A DNA stretch of 64,000 nucleotides from Artocarpus heterophyllus. Its lineage: Eukaryota; Streptophyta; Magnoliopsida; Rosales; Moraceae. Under the pieces are notes generated by a model, which worked only from the letters and a program-made list of their open reading frames with translations, did no database searches and had not been told where the DNA came from. The number at the start of each line of letters is the position of its first letter. Position 1 is the first letter of the stretch. The stretch spans positions 6,751,903 to 6,815,902 of the forward strand of contig CM046332.1 in NCBI GenBank assembly GCA_025403435.1, in the 5' to 3' direction. The translations under genes and the position numbers were made by a program. Positions 1 through 12,249 of this stretch are shown here, one piece after another.

Positions 1-2600
1 AGCTGTATCCTTCTTCATGTAATGCCCATCTTCAAGTTTTCAATTCTGTATAGATCAAATAGTTCACATTTTTGGTCATATCTAAATTTTAATGTTTCTC
101 AGAATTGTCCCAAAAATAAAATTAAAACTACATAAAAAACTGTACCTTTTTTGGAAAAAATTTTGGCTCTCTACGGGCATGCCGATCTATGTGATCGACA
201 TAGATCAGCCTGCCAATCATGACCCATCGGCCTGTCGGTCATGAAAATGGCCAATCGATCATGACAGATCGGCCTGCCAAACCTAGAGTTTGGCCTAACG
301 CCAGAGCCACCTGATTTCTGCCTCGCTGATGGCCTGTCGAACCTGAAGTCCAACCTGTCGATTCTGCAAGCATCGGCCTGCCGACCAAGTAGAGGTCGCC
401 CCTTTCCAAAAAATACAATTTTTAATGTAATTTATCAATTTTATTTTCAACAATTCAAAAAACGTAAAATTAGAAACTCAAGGAATACCTGGGAACGCTA
501 TCATCCATCTTCTAGATCCGTCTTCTAGACCTGTCTTCTTTGAATGATTATTTAATTACAAAATTCTTTCAAGTTTAAAATCAAATAATAATTCCTAGAT
601 GGAGATGATAGTTTGCTATCTAATTACTTGAGAAACCTAAATATACATTCAACCTTTAAGGAACCATAACCGTTATAAATTAATTAATTAATAAATAATT
701 AAATAATAATTTAATCAACCATAATTAATTAATAAACATTCACCATATAATCCATGACAACATAAAAATATAAAGAAACCTAAGTGCCAACTCTCTATAA
801 AATTAAATTTAAGCACAGGAGAGATCTAGATCACATAATTTATACATATAGCATGGTCACAAACTTGCAAATTTATGTAAAAACCATGCTTTGATACTAG
901 TTGTTGGAAAAATAGTACGCAGTGAAATTTTAAAATTTTTTATATCAGAGTATTTTTCAAAGCACAAGTTTGACACGCTATATGTATAAATTAACCAGAT
1001 CTTACTAACCTTTGTGTGCTAAAAAGCTTCTATAATCAATGAAGAGAAGTAACTTTCTAGAAAGACCTCAACCAACTAGCCTTCTTTGCTATTCTCTATC
1101 CACAATCAGAGTGAGTGTGGGCTCACGTCGTTTAGCTTTTCTGTAGGTGGCTCTCCTTCCAACCAATTAAGAATCAAGTCAGAATCAATATCTAATAAAA
1201 TCTACGTGAAAACGTGTGATCCTTTTATCGCCTGGTTGGTAGGCCAAACTAGCATATCGGCCTGTTGAACCTCCTCAATTGGTAGGCCAAAATTAAAGTT
1301 CAGCCTCCCAAACTTGCAATAAAAAGTTCCCTGCGAATCTTTATTTCGCACATAAGATTCTGGGGATAGAGCCTCAGTTTTAAGTCAAATAACCCAATAG
1401 AGAAGTTATCTGATTAAAACAATCATATGTAGATAATCTCTAAGAAAATATATATTATTGATAATTCAACAAGGTTATCCTGAATTAATTTATTCAAAAT
1501 TAATCCAATTGATAAACAGACATGAATTATCTAATCCCAATAATTCAACAAGTTTATCTTAAATTAATTTTATCACAAAATTAATTCAACTGATAAAAAA
1601 ACATGAATTATCTAATTTTATCTAATTACAACCAATATAATAAATCTGACATAAGTCACCAATTATTGAGAAAGCATGCCATATCGTTACAGGATTTTTA
1701 TGAGCCAGCAAAGTGGACCTAATGGACCTATATAGTTCAAGCTTCCGATAATTATGAAACCCTAGTATCCTAGATATACGTTTCATAATTATCAACTCCA
1801 ACGCTACTCCACTAAAAGCTTGGAGCTGTACTCTTGAACTATATAGAATTACAAAGCCCGTATAGCTAAGTCTCCATAACATATCATAATGTATCGTATC
1901 CCCATAGGATTAACTATAATCGGCTTAAAGACAAGTTCTACCTTACTTTCCCCATTATTTTTATCTTACGTTTCATTATCTTACCATCGGAAAACTTATC
2001 ATCCAAAGATAGTACATCATTCGGTTACACTTGTGTATCCAAATGGTTGAGTGCTCTAGTTTTCCAATTACAGGATAACGTATATAAGAGGATATCAACT
2101 ACTCCTAAAGAGGATCTATGGATTCCATATCTATAAATAACAGGTCAACGCCATCAAGAGTCATGCCTCTAATGTACCGGCATGCGTACCACTATAAAAT
2201 GTGGATGTCACCTCTTGATACATCAAAAGACATAAGTCAAGACAATAGGCCTACTATTTATCTCAGGATTAAGATACAATGCAAAGGATTGTCTAAAGTG
2301 AATCGATTTACCTAGATAGAATTATTAATCCAAATCAATTTACTTTATATCCCGATCCAACACATCATCACCAAAGACAATGTGCCAATATTTCTATTCA
2401 CAAAGTCCACCTCTGATGACCAAGACAAACCATCTCCTAATACGGATATAGACAGCATAGCAACCTTAACATACATTCAACTAATATGAACGTTTAAGGG
2501 GACAAGATTTGGCATATAAATAGTAAATAAATTCTTTATTAATAAAAATATCCCTAAAAACATATTACATTTTTACTTCTTAGGGCATACACCTCTAACA
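1..2600 (-). mobile_element. Z: partial Ty1/copia element, 5' LTR and leader
   Basis: Read on the minus strand, this is a 5' LTR (2600 to 902), a degraded tRNA-iMet primer site (about 901-887) and most of a leader (about 886-1). The rest of the element lies beyond the left edge. Positions 1-60 are the reverse complement of the leader segment that precedes gag in the plus-strand copies (compare 30900-30945). The leader carries the family's GC-rich palindromic array at about 171-400, which explains the small open frame there. Z is inserted in the 5' LTR of W: plus-strand LTR sequence resumes at 2601. Its TSD cannot be checked because the other end is outside the window. Confidence 0.85.
902..2600 (-). 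repeat. 5' LTR of copia element Z
   Basis: On the minus strand it starts TGTTAGAGGTGTATGCCC and ends in CCAACA, the family's LTR termini. At 1,699 bp it is shorter than the roughly 2.0-kb copies elsewhere. Near 2440-2480 it lacks a block present in the others, between the stretch ending TGTATGTTAAG and the one beginning GTTGTCTATATCC. The palindromic U3 motif is present but mutated (about 1240-1320). Confidence 0.85.
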
Positions 2601-3433
2601 ATTGGTGACTTACGTTAAATTTTTAGATTGGCTAAAATTCAATACAATCGGATTTAATATTTCATGTTAGCTTATCGATTGAATTAATTTTATAAATTAA
2701 TTCAAGATGAACATGTTGAATTATTTAGATAATATTTTATTTTCAATAAAGTTATCTATATATGATTGTTTTAATCAGATAACTTCTCTATTAGGTTATT
2801 TGAATTCAAAGTGATGCTCTATCTAAGATTCTCATGTGGAAAATATGATACTCTCAAGGATTAAGATTATTGTAAGTTTGACAACCTGATGGGAAACTTC
2901 GGTTTACTGATGGAGTAAGTTTAGTAGGCTGATCTCCCAATCGGCTTGAAGCTTGTGCGATAATTTGATGCATTTTTCATAAGAAGTTGATCTAGATTGG
3001 AATTTTAAGGCCTAATCTGGTAAGGTTTAACCCCAAATTCAACCACTATAAATAGGATGTGAGTTTTCTTAGTTATTTAAATCATTTGAGAAGCAAAGAG
3101 TAAGTACTCTAGTTTGAGAAACTCTGAAATTCCTAAGAACTATTGTTCAACATTAAGAACCTTAGTTCTAGGTATTCTCAAGTGGTTGGAAGCTGTCACT
3201 GAATAAAAAGTTGTACGACGTGTTATCACCCACACTTTGATCGTGGATAGAGAATAGCAAAGAAGACCAATTGGTTGAGGCTTTTCTAGGACATTCTTCT
3301 CTTCCTATTTTTTGGTTCACAAAAGAGGTTAGTAAGATGCCTTTAATTTACATATTTAGCATGCCATATTTTTGTTTTAGAAAATACTATGATTTAAAAT
3401 TTTAAAATTCTAGTGCGTACTATTTTTCCTACA
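2601..3433 (+). repeat. W 5' LTR, 3' part
   Basis: LTR sequence resumes immediately after Z (ATTGGTGACTTACG) and runs to CCTACA at 3433, followed by the primer site. A TATA box (TATAAATA) lies at 3047-3054. U3 motif remnants lie at about 2920-2960 and are mostly deaminated. Confidence 0.8.
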
Positions 3434-4997
3434 ATTGGTATTAGAGCCTGGTTTTTACGTTGGTTTTTAGGTTTTTGATCATGTTATATACATGAATTAT
3501 GTGATCTAATTCTCTCCTATGCTTGAATTTGATTTTTTAGAGAGTTGGCATTTTAAGATTTCTATATGATTAAATGTTGTTATGAGATTATATGGTGAAT
3601 GTTTAATTAATCATGATTTATTAAATTATTATCTAATTATTAATTAATTAATTAATTTGGGTTGTTTATAGTTCCTTAGAGGTTAGAATGTGTATCTAAG
3701 TTTTTCATGTAATTAGATGGTGGTCTATCATTGCCAGATAGGAATTATTATTTTAATTTTAAATTTGTAAAATTTTGTAATTAAATAGTTATTCAAAGTG
3801 AAGACGGATCTAGAAGATGGAGATGATAGGAGTTCCATTGTTTTTTTTTTGTGTTTATAAATTTTTTTGGTTTTGAATTGTTAAAAATAAGATCAAAAAA
3901 CTGTTTAAACACTATTTTCTTAAAAAACATTGGTTCAACTCGGTTGGTAGGCCGAACCACTGATGGTAGCAGACTGGCGGGCCAAATTTCCAATTCGGCA
4001 GGTCGATAACAGGGCAGAACACTTTTCAAAAAAGGTACGCTTTTCAATGTAGTTTTTGATTTTTATTTTTGAGACAATTCTGAGAAACATGAAATTTTAT
4101 AATGACCAGAGAAATAAAACTTTTGATCTATGAGAGATTGAAGAATTAAAGATGGATGCTATATGAAGAAGGATACAACTTGAAGATACATGATGAAGAA
4201 TTGATAATATGTTCCAATTGAACTGTTGTAATCTTTTGTTTTCTTTTCTCTAGGGTGGAACCATGATATTCGGCTATTTATTTGTTATTTTGCTTATAGC
4301 TTTGCATGTTGCTTTGCTTGTATGTATTATAATATGATTTTCTATGTATGCTGATAACATGCCATATAGAGTAGGGAGTGCCACTCATTAAAATTGGTTA
4401 TGTATGTTAACCTAAAACTTGACTTTTAAAATATTGAATAGGGAAGGTTTTTGAAGAGAGGACCTATGGCATCCATCATTGGTCTATAGGTAGCACATGA
4501 TGGTTTCGACCTCTAAGAAGGGATTTCATAATGTATTGGGTTGAATCTCTGAAGGGATAATTTATTTTAGCATGATTTATCATTGTACTCCCCTAGGTGG
4601 CAATTTTAGCATGATTTATCATTGTACTCCCTTAGGTGGTAATTATAAATCATGGATAAAATAGTTAAAAATGGTTATACACTCAAGATTAATTTTATTA
4701 TTAACCTCCCCTAGGAGCTCTGTTAATGAAATTAATGGCCAAAGAAAACAATTATTGATATACGCTAGATTAGACGGGTCTTGAATGGTATATATAAATT
4801 GGAAGGGATCCATATTCCTAATTGAATTTGGCAAGTCTCACCTAGGTGGCTTGTTGAATTCTGAGTTGGAAATTATCGTTGCAAGGTTATGATTTTTTTG
4901 AAGGTTTGACACATAAACACAATTGTATGATTACTTGTTTGTATTATCTCACTAAACTGTTGTGGAATATTTGCATATGTTTGGTATATGAATCTTT
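3434..4997 (+). other. W untranslated leader
   Basis: This is non-coding sequence between the primer site and gag, alignable by eye with the leaders of X, Y and V. It includes a weak GC-rich palindromic array (about 3925-4015), the CTCTAGGGTGGAACCAT block and the CCCCTAGGAGCT blocks. Near 4875 a block matches the candidate 5' splice-site region of V but reads GCAAGG instead of GTAAGG. The CRM element is inserted just before gag. The small open frames here are chance. Confidence 0.75.
3436..3447 (+). other. W primer binding site (tRNA-iMet type)
   Basis: TGGTATTAGAGC starts two bases after the LTR end. It differs by one C-to-T from the canonical TGGTATCAGAGC seen in V. Confidence 0.8.
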
Positions 4998-5935
4998 TGA
5001 TATGGACCTCGCCGACTAATGCGACAAGACTCGATACCAAATCTAGAATCGAAGCCCCTAATCCCTTAAGACACACATTTGTTGAGCCTTAACTCATAAT
5101 CTAGTGAGACACAAACCAAGAACCATGGATAGGATGACGCCACACCTAGAATTTCAAGAACACTTAAAAACCCTAGATGATAAGTCAGTTTGTTGAACGC
5201 CACAAGATTAATCTTGATAAGATCAAAGAGTCTTCTCAAGAAAATAAGAAGAATGCAAGAAAGCCTCACCAAATTCGTGAATAATGATCTGATTGATTAA
5301 TTTTCAAAATAACAAAGTGTTTACAATTATATGGGAATGATTTTTAGGACAAAAGAATCCCTAAGCGAAGGCTGACTTGGAAAATCCCTTAATTGGCACT
5401 TTCCTATGTGAAATTAAGCCCTAAAATATGACTTTGCTGACTGTAATAACACAAAAGGAAAGTAGCTAATCTTATCCCTTAAAATACGCCTAGTCTATTC
5501 TAGAAAAGGGAAAGTATCCAGGTTTGTCTTCACGCCTAACAAAACCGAATTTGACAACTAAGAAAATACAAAAATTACATTAGAAAAATAAATTGATGAT
5601 GAGGCTCAAACTTGATGACATGGCGCCACGTGTCGATCCAAAATAGGAAGGTTTCTCGAAATACAAATCTAACAAATTGGCCCCACAATTTACTTGAATC
5701 GTGCACATCATCAATGTGAATCTTTGAGAACCTTAATCATCGTGACTAGGCTCCTTGAGATCGACTTGGGCCTATGCCCGGGCTCCATTTATGTGACACA
5801 TTGCAAACTTGTTGATTGAGCCCGTTCAATGGTTCCTTGAATCGCTTGGCCTTAGATCTCGTGATTGGACTACTTGAACGGCTTAAGGGATCACGAACAT
5901 GGCTCCTAACTTGTGCAGCTCCATTGCTTGCATCA
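4998..5935 (-). repeat. CRM-like 3' LTR
   Basis: It is 938 bp and bounded by TGATATGG at its left end and GCATCA at its right end (plus strand). It is clearly homologous to 11306-12244, with scattered single-base differences and few indels. It contains the last part of the pol frame, which ends at 5746. Confidence 0.9.
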
Positions 5936-6909
5936 TTCTTCCCCTCTTGAGAAGGACTTGTCCTCAAATCGTCACCTGCATCAAAAGGAGTTAAGTCAGA
6001 AACATTAAAACTAGCACTAACACCATACTCACCTTGTAAATCAAGTTTGTAGGCATTATCATTAATGCGTTCCAACACTTGAAATGGTCCATCACCCCTC
6101 AAAAGGAGTTTTGAATGCCTTTGTTTGGGGAAACGTTCCTTTCTCATATGCAACCACGCCCAATCTCTTGGTTCAAACACCACCTGCTTGCGGTCCTTAT
6201 TGGCTTGTCTTGCATATTGCTTGGTACGCCTCTCTATATTTTGTCTTGCCTTGTCATGAATTTGCCTAACAAAATCAGCTTTTTTCTTGCCATCTAAGTT
6301 AACTCGTTCATTCAAAGGTAAAGGAGATAAATCCAAAGGAGTAAATGGATTAAAACCATAAACAACTTCAAATGGTGAAAACTTAGTTGTAGAATGAACA
6401 CATCTATTATAAGCAAATTCAACAAGTGGCAAACAATCTTCCCAAGTTTTCAAATTCTTTTGAATGACAGCATGTAATAGAGTAGATAAAATCCTGTTCA
6501 CTACTTTAGTTTGACCATCACTCTGCTGGTGACAAGTAGTAGAAAATAATAGCTTAGTCCCCAACTTTGCCCACAAGGTCTTCCAAAAGTAACTCAAGAA
6601 CTTTGCATCTCTATCAGAAACAATACTCCTAGGCATGTCATGCAACCTAACAATCTCCTTGAAAAACAAATCGGCTATATGTGATGCATCATCGGTTTTA
6701 TGACGTGCAATGAAGTGTGCCATCTTAGAAAACCTATCAACTACCACATATATAGAATCTCTCCCCCTCTTAGTCCTAGGTAACCCCAACACAAAATCCA
6801 TAGAGATGTCAACCCAAGGCTCTCTAGGAATAGGAAGTGGCATATATAATCCATGTGGTTGCAGCCTAGACTTAGCCTGTCTACATGCAATGCATCTCCC
6901 ACAAATCCT
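5746..6909 (-). pseudogene. CRM-like integrase, catalytic and C-terminal region
   Basis: This is the integrase core and C-terminal part of the polyprotein. Visible motifs are the first catalytic Asp in [10 protein letters not shown], the second in IVSDRDAKF, and the region of the third in DGQTKVVNR. In the last motif the catalytic Glu is replaced by Lys (codon 6505-6507). Downstream are the [19 protein letters not shown] block and a basic tail with [11 protein letters not shown]. The frame continues about 60 codons into the 3' LTR before its stop. It is in the same frame as the upstream RNase H piece but separated from it by the TAG at about 6910. The enzyme would be inactive even if readthrough occurred. 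Confidence 0.88.
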
Positions 6910-7396
6910 CTAAACATCACGCTTCATATGTGGCCAGAAGAAATGCCATTGCAAGACACCTAAAGTCTTAGCTATTCCAAAGTGCCCTATCAAACCACCG
7001 CCATGTGCTTCCCTAACTAACAACTCACGCAAAGAAGAATGAGGAATGCAAAGTTTATTTTGTCGAAACAAGAAACCCTCATGTAAGTAGTATTTCCCAC
7101 ATGCCCCTTTTGTGCAATCTTTAAGCACAACACCAAAATTAGAATCCAATGCATACAATTCTTTAATGTACTCAAATCCAAGTAACTTAGCATCAAGGGT
7201 TGAAAGTAAGGCGTACCTGCGAGATAGTTCATTGGAAACTATGTTTTCCTTACCTTGCTTGTATTTGATCACATATGGGAATGTCTCAATGAATTCTACC
7301 CACTTGGCATGGCATTTATTCAATTTGTGCTGCCCCTTCAAATGCTTCAAGGATTCATGATCTGTGTGACTCACAAACTCCTTCGGCCAAAGATAG
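6910..7396 (-). pseudogene. CRM-like RNase H end and integrase zinc-binding region
   Basis: This segment starts with the end of RNase H ([10 protein letters not shown], then a [17 protein letters not shown] block). It continues through the linker into the integrase N-terminal segment ([16 protein letters not shown], ending at MKRDV). It is bounded by in-frame TAG codons at about 7399 and 6910 and is otherwise open. The normal Asp-Ala-Leu-Ser-Arg of the family reads SNELSRR here, so the last RNase H Asp is probably lost. Confidence 0.85.
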
Positions 7397-8517
7397 TGCT
7401 ACCAAGTCTCTAAAGTTTGAACCAATGCATACAACTCCTTATCATAAGTGGGATAATTTTGAGCTGGCCCACTCAACTTTTCACTAAAGTATGCAACCGG
7501 TCTTCCTTCTTGCATCAAAATGCCTCCAATGCCTGTACCTGAAGCATCGCACTCAATTTCAAATGTTTTAGTGAAGTTAGGTAAAACAAGTAGAGGTGCA
7601 TTTGTTAACTTCTCCTTGATCAGTTTGAATGCCTTTTCTTGTTCCTCTCCCCACTTAAATGGAACATTCTTCTTGATGACTTCAGTTAAAGGTGCGGCAA
7701 GGCTACTAATGTCTTGAACAAAATGCCGGTAGAAACTAGCCAAGCCATGAAAACTTCTCACCTGCCATATGGTTGTAGGAGTTGGCCAATCTTGGATTGC
7801 CTTCATCTTTTCTTCATCAACCTGTATACCTTGCGCACTCACAATAAAACCAAGAAATACAAGCTTATCTATGCAAAAGGTACATTTCTTGAGGTTAGCA
7901 AACAACTTTTCTCTCCTTAAAACATCTAAAATAAGTTTTAAATGTTCAACATGATCATCCAAGCTTTTGCTACAAATTAGGATATCATCAAAGTAGACAA
8001 CTACAAATTGACCAATGTAAGCACGCAAAACAAGGTTCATAAGTCTCATGAAACTGCTAGGCACATTAGTTAATCCGAAAGGCATAACTAACCATTCATA
8101 CAAACCATATTTTGTTTTAAATGCAGTTTTCCACTCATCACCTACCTTCATCCTAATTTGGTGATATCCACTCTTAAGATCAATCTTGGTAAAAACACAA
8201 GAACCATGTAATTCATCCAGCATACCATCTAATCTAGGAATGGGATGACGATACTTTACCGTAATGTTGTTGATGGCTTGGCAGTCTACACACATTCTCC
8301 ATGTCCCATCCTTCTTAGGCACTAGCAACACCGGAACCGCACAAGGACTCATGCTTTCACGCATATATCCCTTCTCCAATAACTCACCTACTTGTCTTTG
8401 AAGTTCCTTTATCTCCTCAAGATTACTCCTATAGGCAGGCCGGTTTGGAATTGAAGCACCAGGTATGAAGTCAATTTGATGCTCAATTCCTTGAATTGGA
8501 GGTAAGCCTGGAGGCAA
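7397..8517 (-). pseudogene. CRM-like reverse transcriptase and RNase H
   Basis: This 372-residue open stretch covers the RT domain and most of RNase H. Visible motifs are [49 protein letters not shown] and the catalytic VVYFDDIL (about 7984-7996). The RNase H start is seen in [18 protein letters not shown]. It stops at a TAG immediately after a TLETW block. Upstream, a stop at 8518 separates it from the protease-RT linker, in the same frame. The RT catalytic residues look intact. Confidence 0.9.
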
Positions 8518-8946
8518 CTATTTAGGAAATACATTCTCAAATTCCTGCAAAAGGGAAACAACATTGCTCGGTAAAGAACCGGCAAGATCATTAGTGTTTA
8601 AAAGGGCCTCCTTGTACATTAGTATTATAAGGGGCTGATGGGAAATTAAAGCTCTCTTGATCTCGCTTTTCTTTGCAATGAAATTGTATTTTTCCTCTCT
8701 CACACACATTAAGGTTGAACTCTCTCCTTTCTCTTTTTCTCTCTTATTTTTCACACTCTTTTTTGCTCTCCCCTCTTTTTCTTTTCTCTCATGTTCAGCC
8801 TCCCTCTGTTTCTCTTTTCTTTTTTCACTCACTCTTTGCATTTTTAATTGATCTTCAAGAACTTGTTTGGGAGTCAATGGTACAAGTGACATTGGATGTT
8901 TATTCATGGTAAAAGAGTACCTATTCGTGAAACTGTCATGTGTGGT
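8518..8946 (-). pseudogene. CRM-like protease-RT linker
   Basis: This is a same-frame piece between the protease and RT. It has a strongly charged Lys/Glu/Arg-rich stretch (RKEKQREAEHERKEKEG) and ends with LLQEFENVFPK, the usual lead-in to gypsy RT. It is bounded by TGA at about 8947 and a stop at 8518. The TGA follows an Arg CGA codon and has the form expected of a CGA-to-TGA change. No catalytic function of its own is expected. Confidence 0.8.
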
Positions 8947-9485
8947 TCATCGATAGAACTGCCACGGTCTTCCCAACAAGAGGTGACATGCATGCATGGG
9001 AACAACATCACAAAGCACCTTGTCCTCATACTTTCCAATAGAAAATGCCACCATTACTTGTTTAGTAACCTTGATCTCACCACAATCATTCAGCCACTGA
9101 AGCCAGTATGGCCTTAGATGCTTCAAGGTAGGTAATGCCAATTTCTCCACTAACTTGATGTTAGCGACATTTGTGCAACTTCCTCCATGTATTATCACAC
9201 TACAAACCTTGTTATCCACAAAACACCATGTGTGAAACAAATTCTCTTGTTGATTATTCTCTTCTTCTTCAGCTTGTGCACTGAGAGCTCGTCTTGCCAC
9301 TAATGACTTTCCAACTATAGTACACTCCCCATCATAGGCATCTTCGAGAGGTGGCATGTCATCTACTTCTTCTTCATCTTCATCCTCTAAAACAATCTCT
9401 CCTTGAGTTGTAATCACCATTACTCTCTTGTTTGGACATTCCCGAGATATGTGACCCCTGCCTTGACATTTAAAGCACTTAATGT
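8947..9485 (-). pseudogene. CRM-like zinc knuckle and retropepsin
   Basis: In the pol frame the segment begins with an intact CCHC zinc knuckle (KCFKCQGRGHISRECPNK, about 9480-9425). An acidic stretch follows (EDEDEEEVDD), then the retropepsin. The active-site block reads VIIHGGSCTNV: the position expected to be the catalytic Asp is His (codon 9187-9189). The C-terminal LLGRPWQF block is present. The frame closes with a TGA at about 8947. Relative to gag it is frameshifted, so Gag cannot read through the knuckle. Confidence 0.85.
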
Positions 9486-10508
9486 CACAACTTTTTGAGG
9501 TAGAAAATTTAGTGTTACCTTATTTAGTGCAGCAACTTGTTTGGCATCTTTAGAGGGCTCAATCTTTGGCTTGTTTGCTGGAAATTCATCCTGTTTAGGG
9601 GCTGGTCTCCATGTGTTTGAGGTAGCCATGCTAGATCCCCTTCTAGCCATGTTTCTTTGCTTCAACTGCTGCTCCACTTTGATGGCTTGGTGCACCATAT
9701 CTGTCAGCTCCACATAATGTTGCATTTCTACCACATCTACAATCTCACGGTTTAAACCATGCAAGAACTTAGCCATAGTGGCCTCCCGGTCCTCCACTAC
9801 ATTTGCGTGGATCATGGCGACCTCCATCTCTTTATGATATTCATCAACACTCCTATTACCTTGTGTGAGGCGTTGGAGTTTGTTGTACAACTCCCTATGG
9901 TAGTAACTCGGGATGAATCGTCTATGCATGATTGCTTTCATTGCCTCCCACGTCTCAATAGTTTGCTCTTCGTTTCTTCTTCTATCCTTCAACAACTGAT
10001 CCCACCAAACAATAGCATAGTTAGTGAATTCAATTGTAGTGAGCTTTACCTTTTTCAACTTGAAGTAGTTGTGGTAATCGAAGACCATCTCCATCCTTTT
10101 CTCCCACTCTAGATACACCTCAGGATCATTCTTCCCTTGAAAGGACAGAATCTTCACCTTGATGCTTCCTAAGTTATCATCCCACCTTTGCCTACCTTCT
10201 CTATTCCCTAAACCATGTCTAAATATGCCCTGGTTATTAGGTGGATAATCAAACTCCTCCCAGTCATCATCATCCTCTACATCCCCCCATTGTTCACCAT
10301 GGTGTACTCATCTAGGTTGTCTAATGGGATTATTTTGGTGTTGCCCCCTAGGTGTTCCTTCTTCCAACCTATTAATTCTCTCATGTAGAGGTTCCAATTC
10401 AGCTCTCATCATCCGTCTCAATTCCCCCATCAAAGTTTGTAATTGTAGGTTCGTAATGGTTCGTTGTTGGGTCTCTTTAGTTGAATTATCTTCTTGATTG
10501 TGAGACAT
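9420..10508 (-). pseudogene. CRM-like gag
   Basis: Gag starts at ATG 10508, with MSHNQEDNSTKETQ and an ELEPLHERINRLEE helix. An in-frame TGA lies at about 10308. The same frame then continues through the conserved capsid region: DPEVYLEWEKRMEMVFD, TNYAIVWWDQL, IMHRRFIPSYYHRELY and LTQGNRSVDEYHKEMEVAM. It ends at 9420 in a wrong-frame tail, because a single-base shift between about 9490 and 9530 moves the reading frame off the zinc knuckle. The protein would assemble virus-like particles in the cytoplasm if intact; here it is broken. Confidence 0.85.
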
Positions 10509-11305
10509 GTTTTAGAGTCTGCAATAAAATGTTAGGAACCTCACAAGCACTCCCTCATGTGTTTCACTCAAGAATGATTCGCTCATACTCATGTTTCACT
10601 CAAATTGGCTTTTAACTTAATGTTCTCACCACTCTTGCCTTTTTCCACTCATTGTGTCTTCTCAAATTCTTAATCAGACTCAAGAAACACACAAGATTCA
10701 AGTAGCAATTCAAACAAACCAGACTCTACCTAAACAATCCACAAGATTTGACATGCAATACATAGAATGACAAATGAAGACTCAATAACAAGGATGCTAA
10801 ATCTCAAGAACGTGTAAAATGAATGGCTGAATTTTTTATTTTTTACTTTTGTTATGGAGTAAAATGTGTTCTGGGCTTATGGAACCCTATAGAGATGAAA
10901 ACAAACAAAAAATTTTGAGATGGGTCTCCAGATGAAAACAAATTATTATTATTATTATTATTTGGATCCTTTTGTTTTCTTCTTTCTCTTGTTTTCTTTG
11001 TTTTTCTTTTCTTTTTCTTTCTTTTCTTTTGGGATCCCCCTTTTTTTTTACACACTAAACAAATAAACAAGAAATAAATAACAACAATCGAATTCAAATC
11101 AAACAAAAACTAACTGAAAAAGTTTCAAAGCAAATGGAATTGGCAAAATTCGAAAAAGAAAAGGAAGGGAAAAAAATTCGGCCAAGAAATTCAGACCTTA
11201 AACCAGAATTTTTCTTTTCAGGACTCTAAATTTGACTAAATAAGAACAAGAACATAAGATAAAGGATAGTCAAACCTGCCTCAAAACCTAAGCTCTGATA
11301 CCAAC
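10509..11305 (-). other. CRM-like leader and primer binding site
   Basis: This is the untranslated leader between the 5' LTR and gag. The primer site, read on the minus strand as TGGTATCAGAGCT, lies at 11291-11303, two bases from the LTR. The leader holds an ATT microsatellite (about 10942-10962) and a long pyrimidine-rich tract (about 10970-11050). A short open frame over that tract is low-complexity and not a gene. Confidence 0.8.
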
Positions 11306-12244
11306 TGATATGGACCCCACCGACTAACGCGACAAGACTCGACACCAAATCTACAATCAAACCCCTAATCCCTTAAGACATACGTTTGTTGAGCCTTGAC
11401 CTATAATCTAGTGAGACATGAACCAAGAACCACGGATAGGATGACACCACACTTAGAATTTCAAGAACACTTAAAAACCCTAGATGATAAGTCAGTTTGT
11501 TGAATGCCACAAGATTAATCTTGTTAAGTTCAAAGTGTCTTCTTAAGAAAATAAGAAGAATACGAGAAAGCCTCACCAAATTCATGAATAATGATCTGAT
11601 TGATTAATTATCAAAATAAGAAAGTGTTTACAATTATACGGGAACAATTTTCAGTCCAAAAGAATCCCTAAGCGAAGGCTGACTTAGAAAATCCCTTAAT
11701 TGGTGCTTTCCCATGCGAAATTAAGCCCTAAAATCTGACTTTGTTGACTGTAATAACATAAAAGAAAAGTAGCTAATCTTATCCCTTAAAATGCGCCTAC
11801 TCTATTCTAGAAAAGGGAAAGTATCCAGGTTTGTTTTCACACCTAACAAAATCAAATTTGACAACTAAGAAAATACAAAAATTACATGAGAAAAATAAAT
11901 TGATGATGAGGCTCAAACTTGATGACATGGCACCACGGGTCGATCCAAAATAGGAAGGTTTTTCAAAATTACAAATCTAAAAAATTGGCCCCACAATTTA
12001 CTTGAATCGTGCACATCATTGATGTGAATCTTCTAGAACCTTAATCATCGTGACTAGGCTCTCTTGAGATTGACTTGGGCCTATGCCGAGGCTCCATTTA
12101 TGTGACACATTGCAAACTTGTTGAATGAGCCCGTTCAATGCTTCCTTGAATCGCTTGGCCTTAGATCTCGTGATTGGACCACTTGAATGGCCTAAGGGAT
12201 CACGAACATGGCTCCTAACTTGTGTAGCTCCATTGCTTGCATCA
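11306..12244 (-). repeat. CRM-like 5' LTR
   Basis: This 939-bp partner of 4998-5935 is flanked by the TCTTT duplication at 12245-12249. It also carries the reading-frame tail that, in the 3' copy, completes pol. Here that frame is open from near 12240 to 12016 but has no upstream pol, so it is not a separate gene. Confidence 0.9.
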
Positions 12245-12249
12245 TCTTT

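Larger units (their letters stand above)
4998..12244 (-). mobile_element. Ty3/gypsy chromovirus, CRM-like, nearly full length but coding-dead
   Basis: This 7,247-bp element has two LTRs of 938 and 939 bp with ends TGATGCAAGC...CCATATCA on the minus strand, and a perfect 5-bp TSD, TCTTT (4993-4997 and 12245-12249). It has a tRNA-iMet primer site at 11291-11303 and a polypurine tract at 5936-5947. Gag, zinc knuckle, protease, RT, RNase H and integrase follow in the Ty3/gypsy order. The pol frame runs on into the 3' LTR and encodes a basic [10 protein letters not shown] segment there, a layout I associate with the CRM clade. A Reina-like assignment is the alternative. The element interrupts W's leader a few bases before gag. 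Confidence 0.85.

Noticed and set aside
1086..2315. Plus-strand open frames inside the Z LTR
   Set aside because: They are antisense shadows of LTR sequence with no domain and are not kept in other copies.
10852..11106. Lys- and Asn-rich open frame in the CRM leader
   Set aside because: It is low-complexity translation of a pyrimidine tract and an ATT microsatellite.
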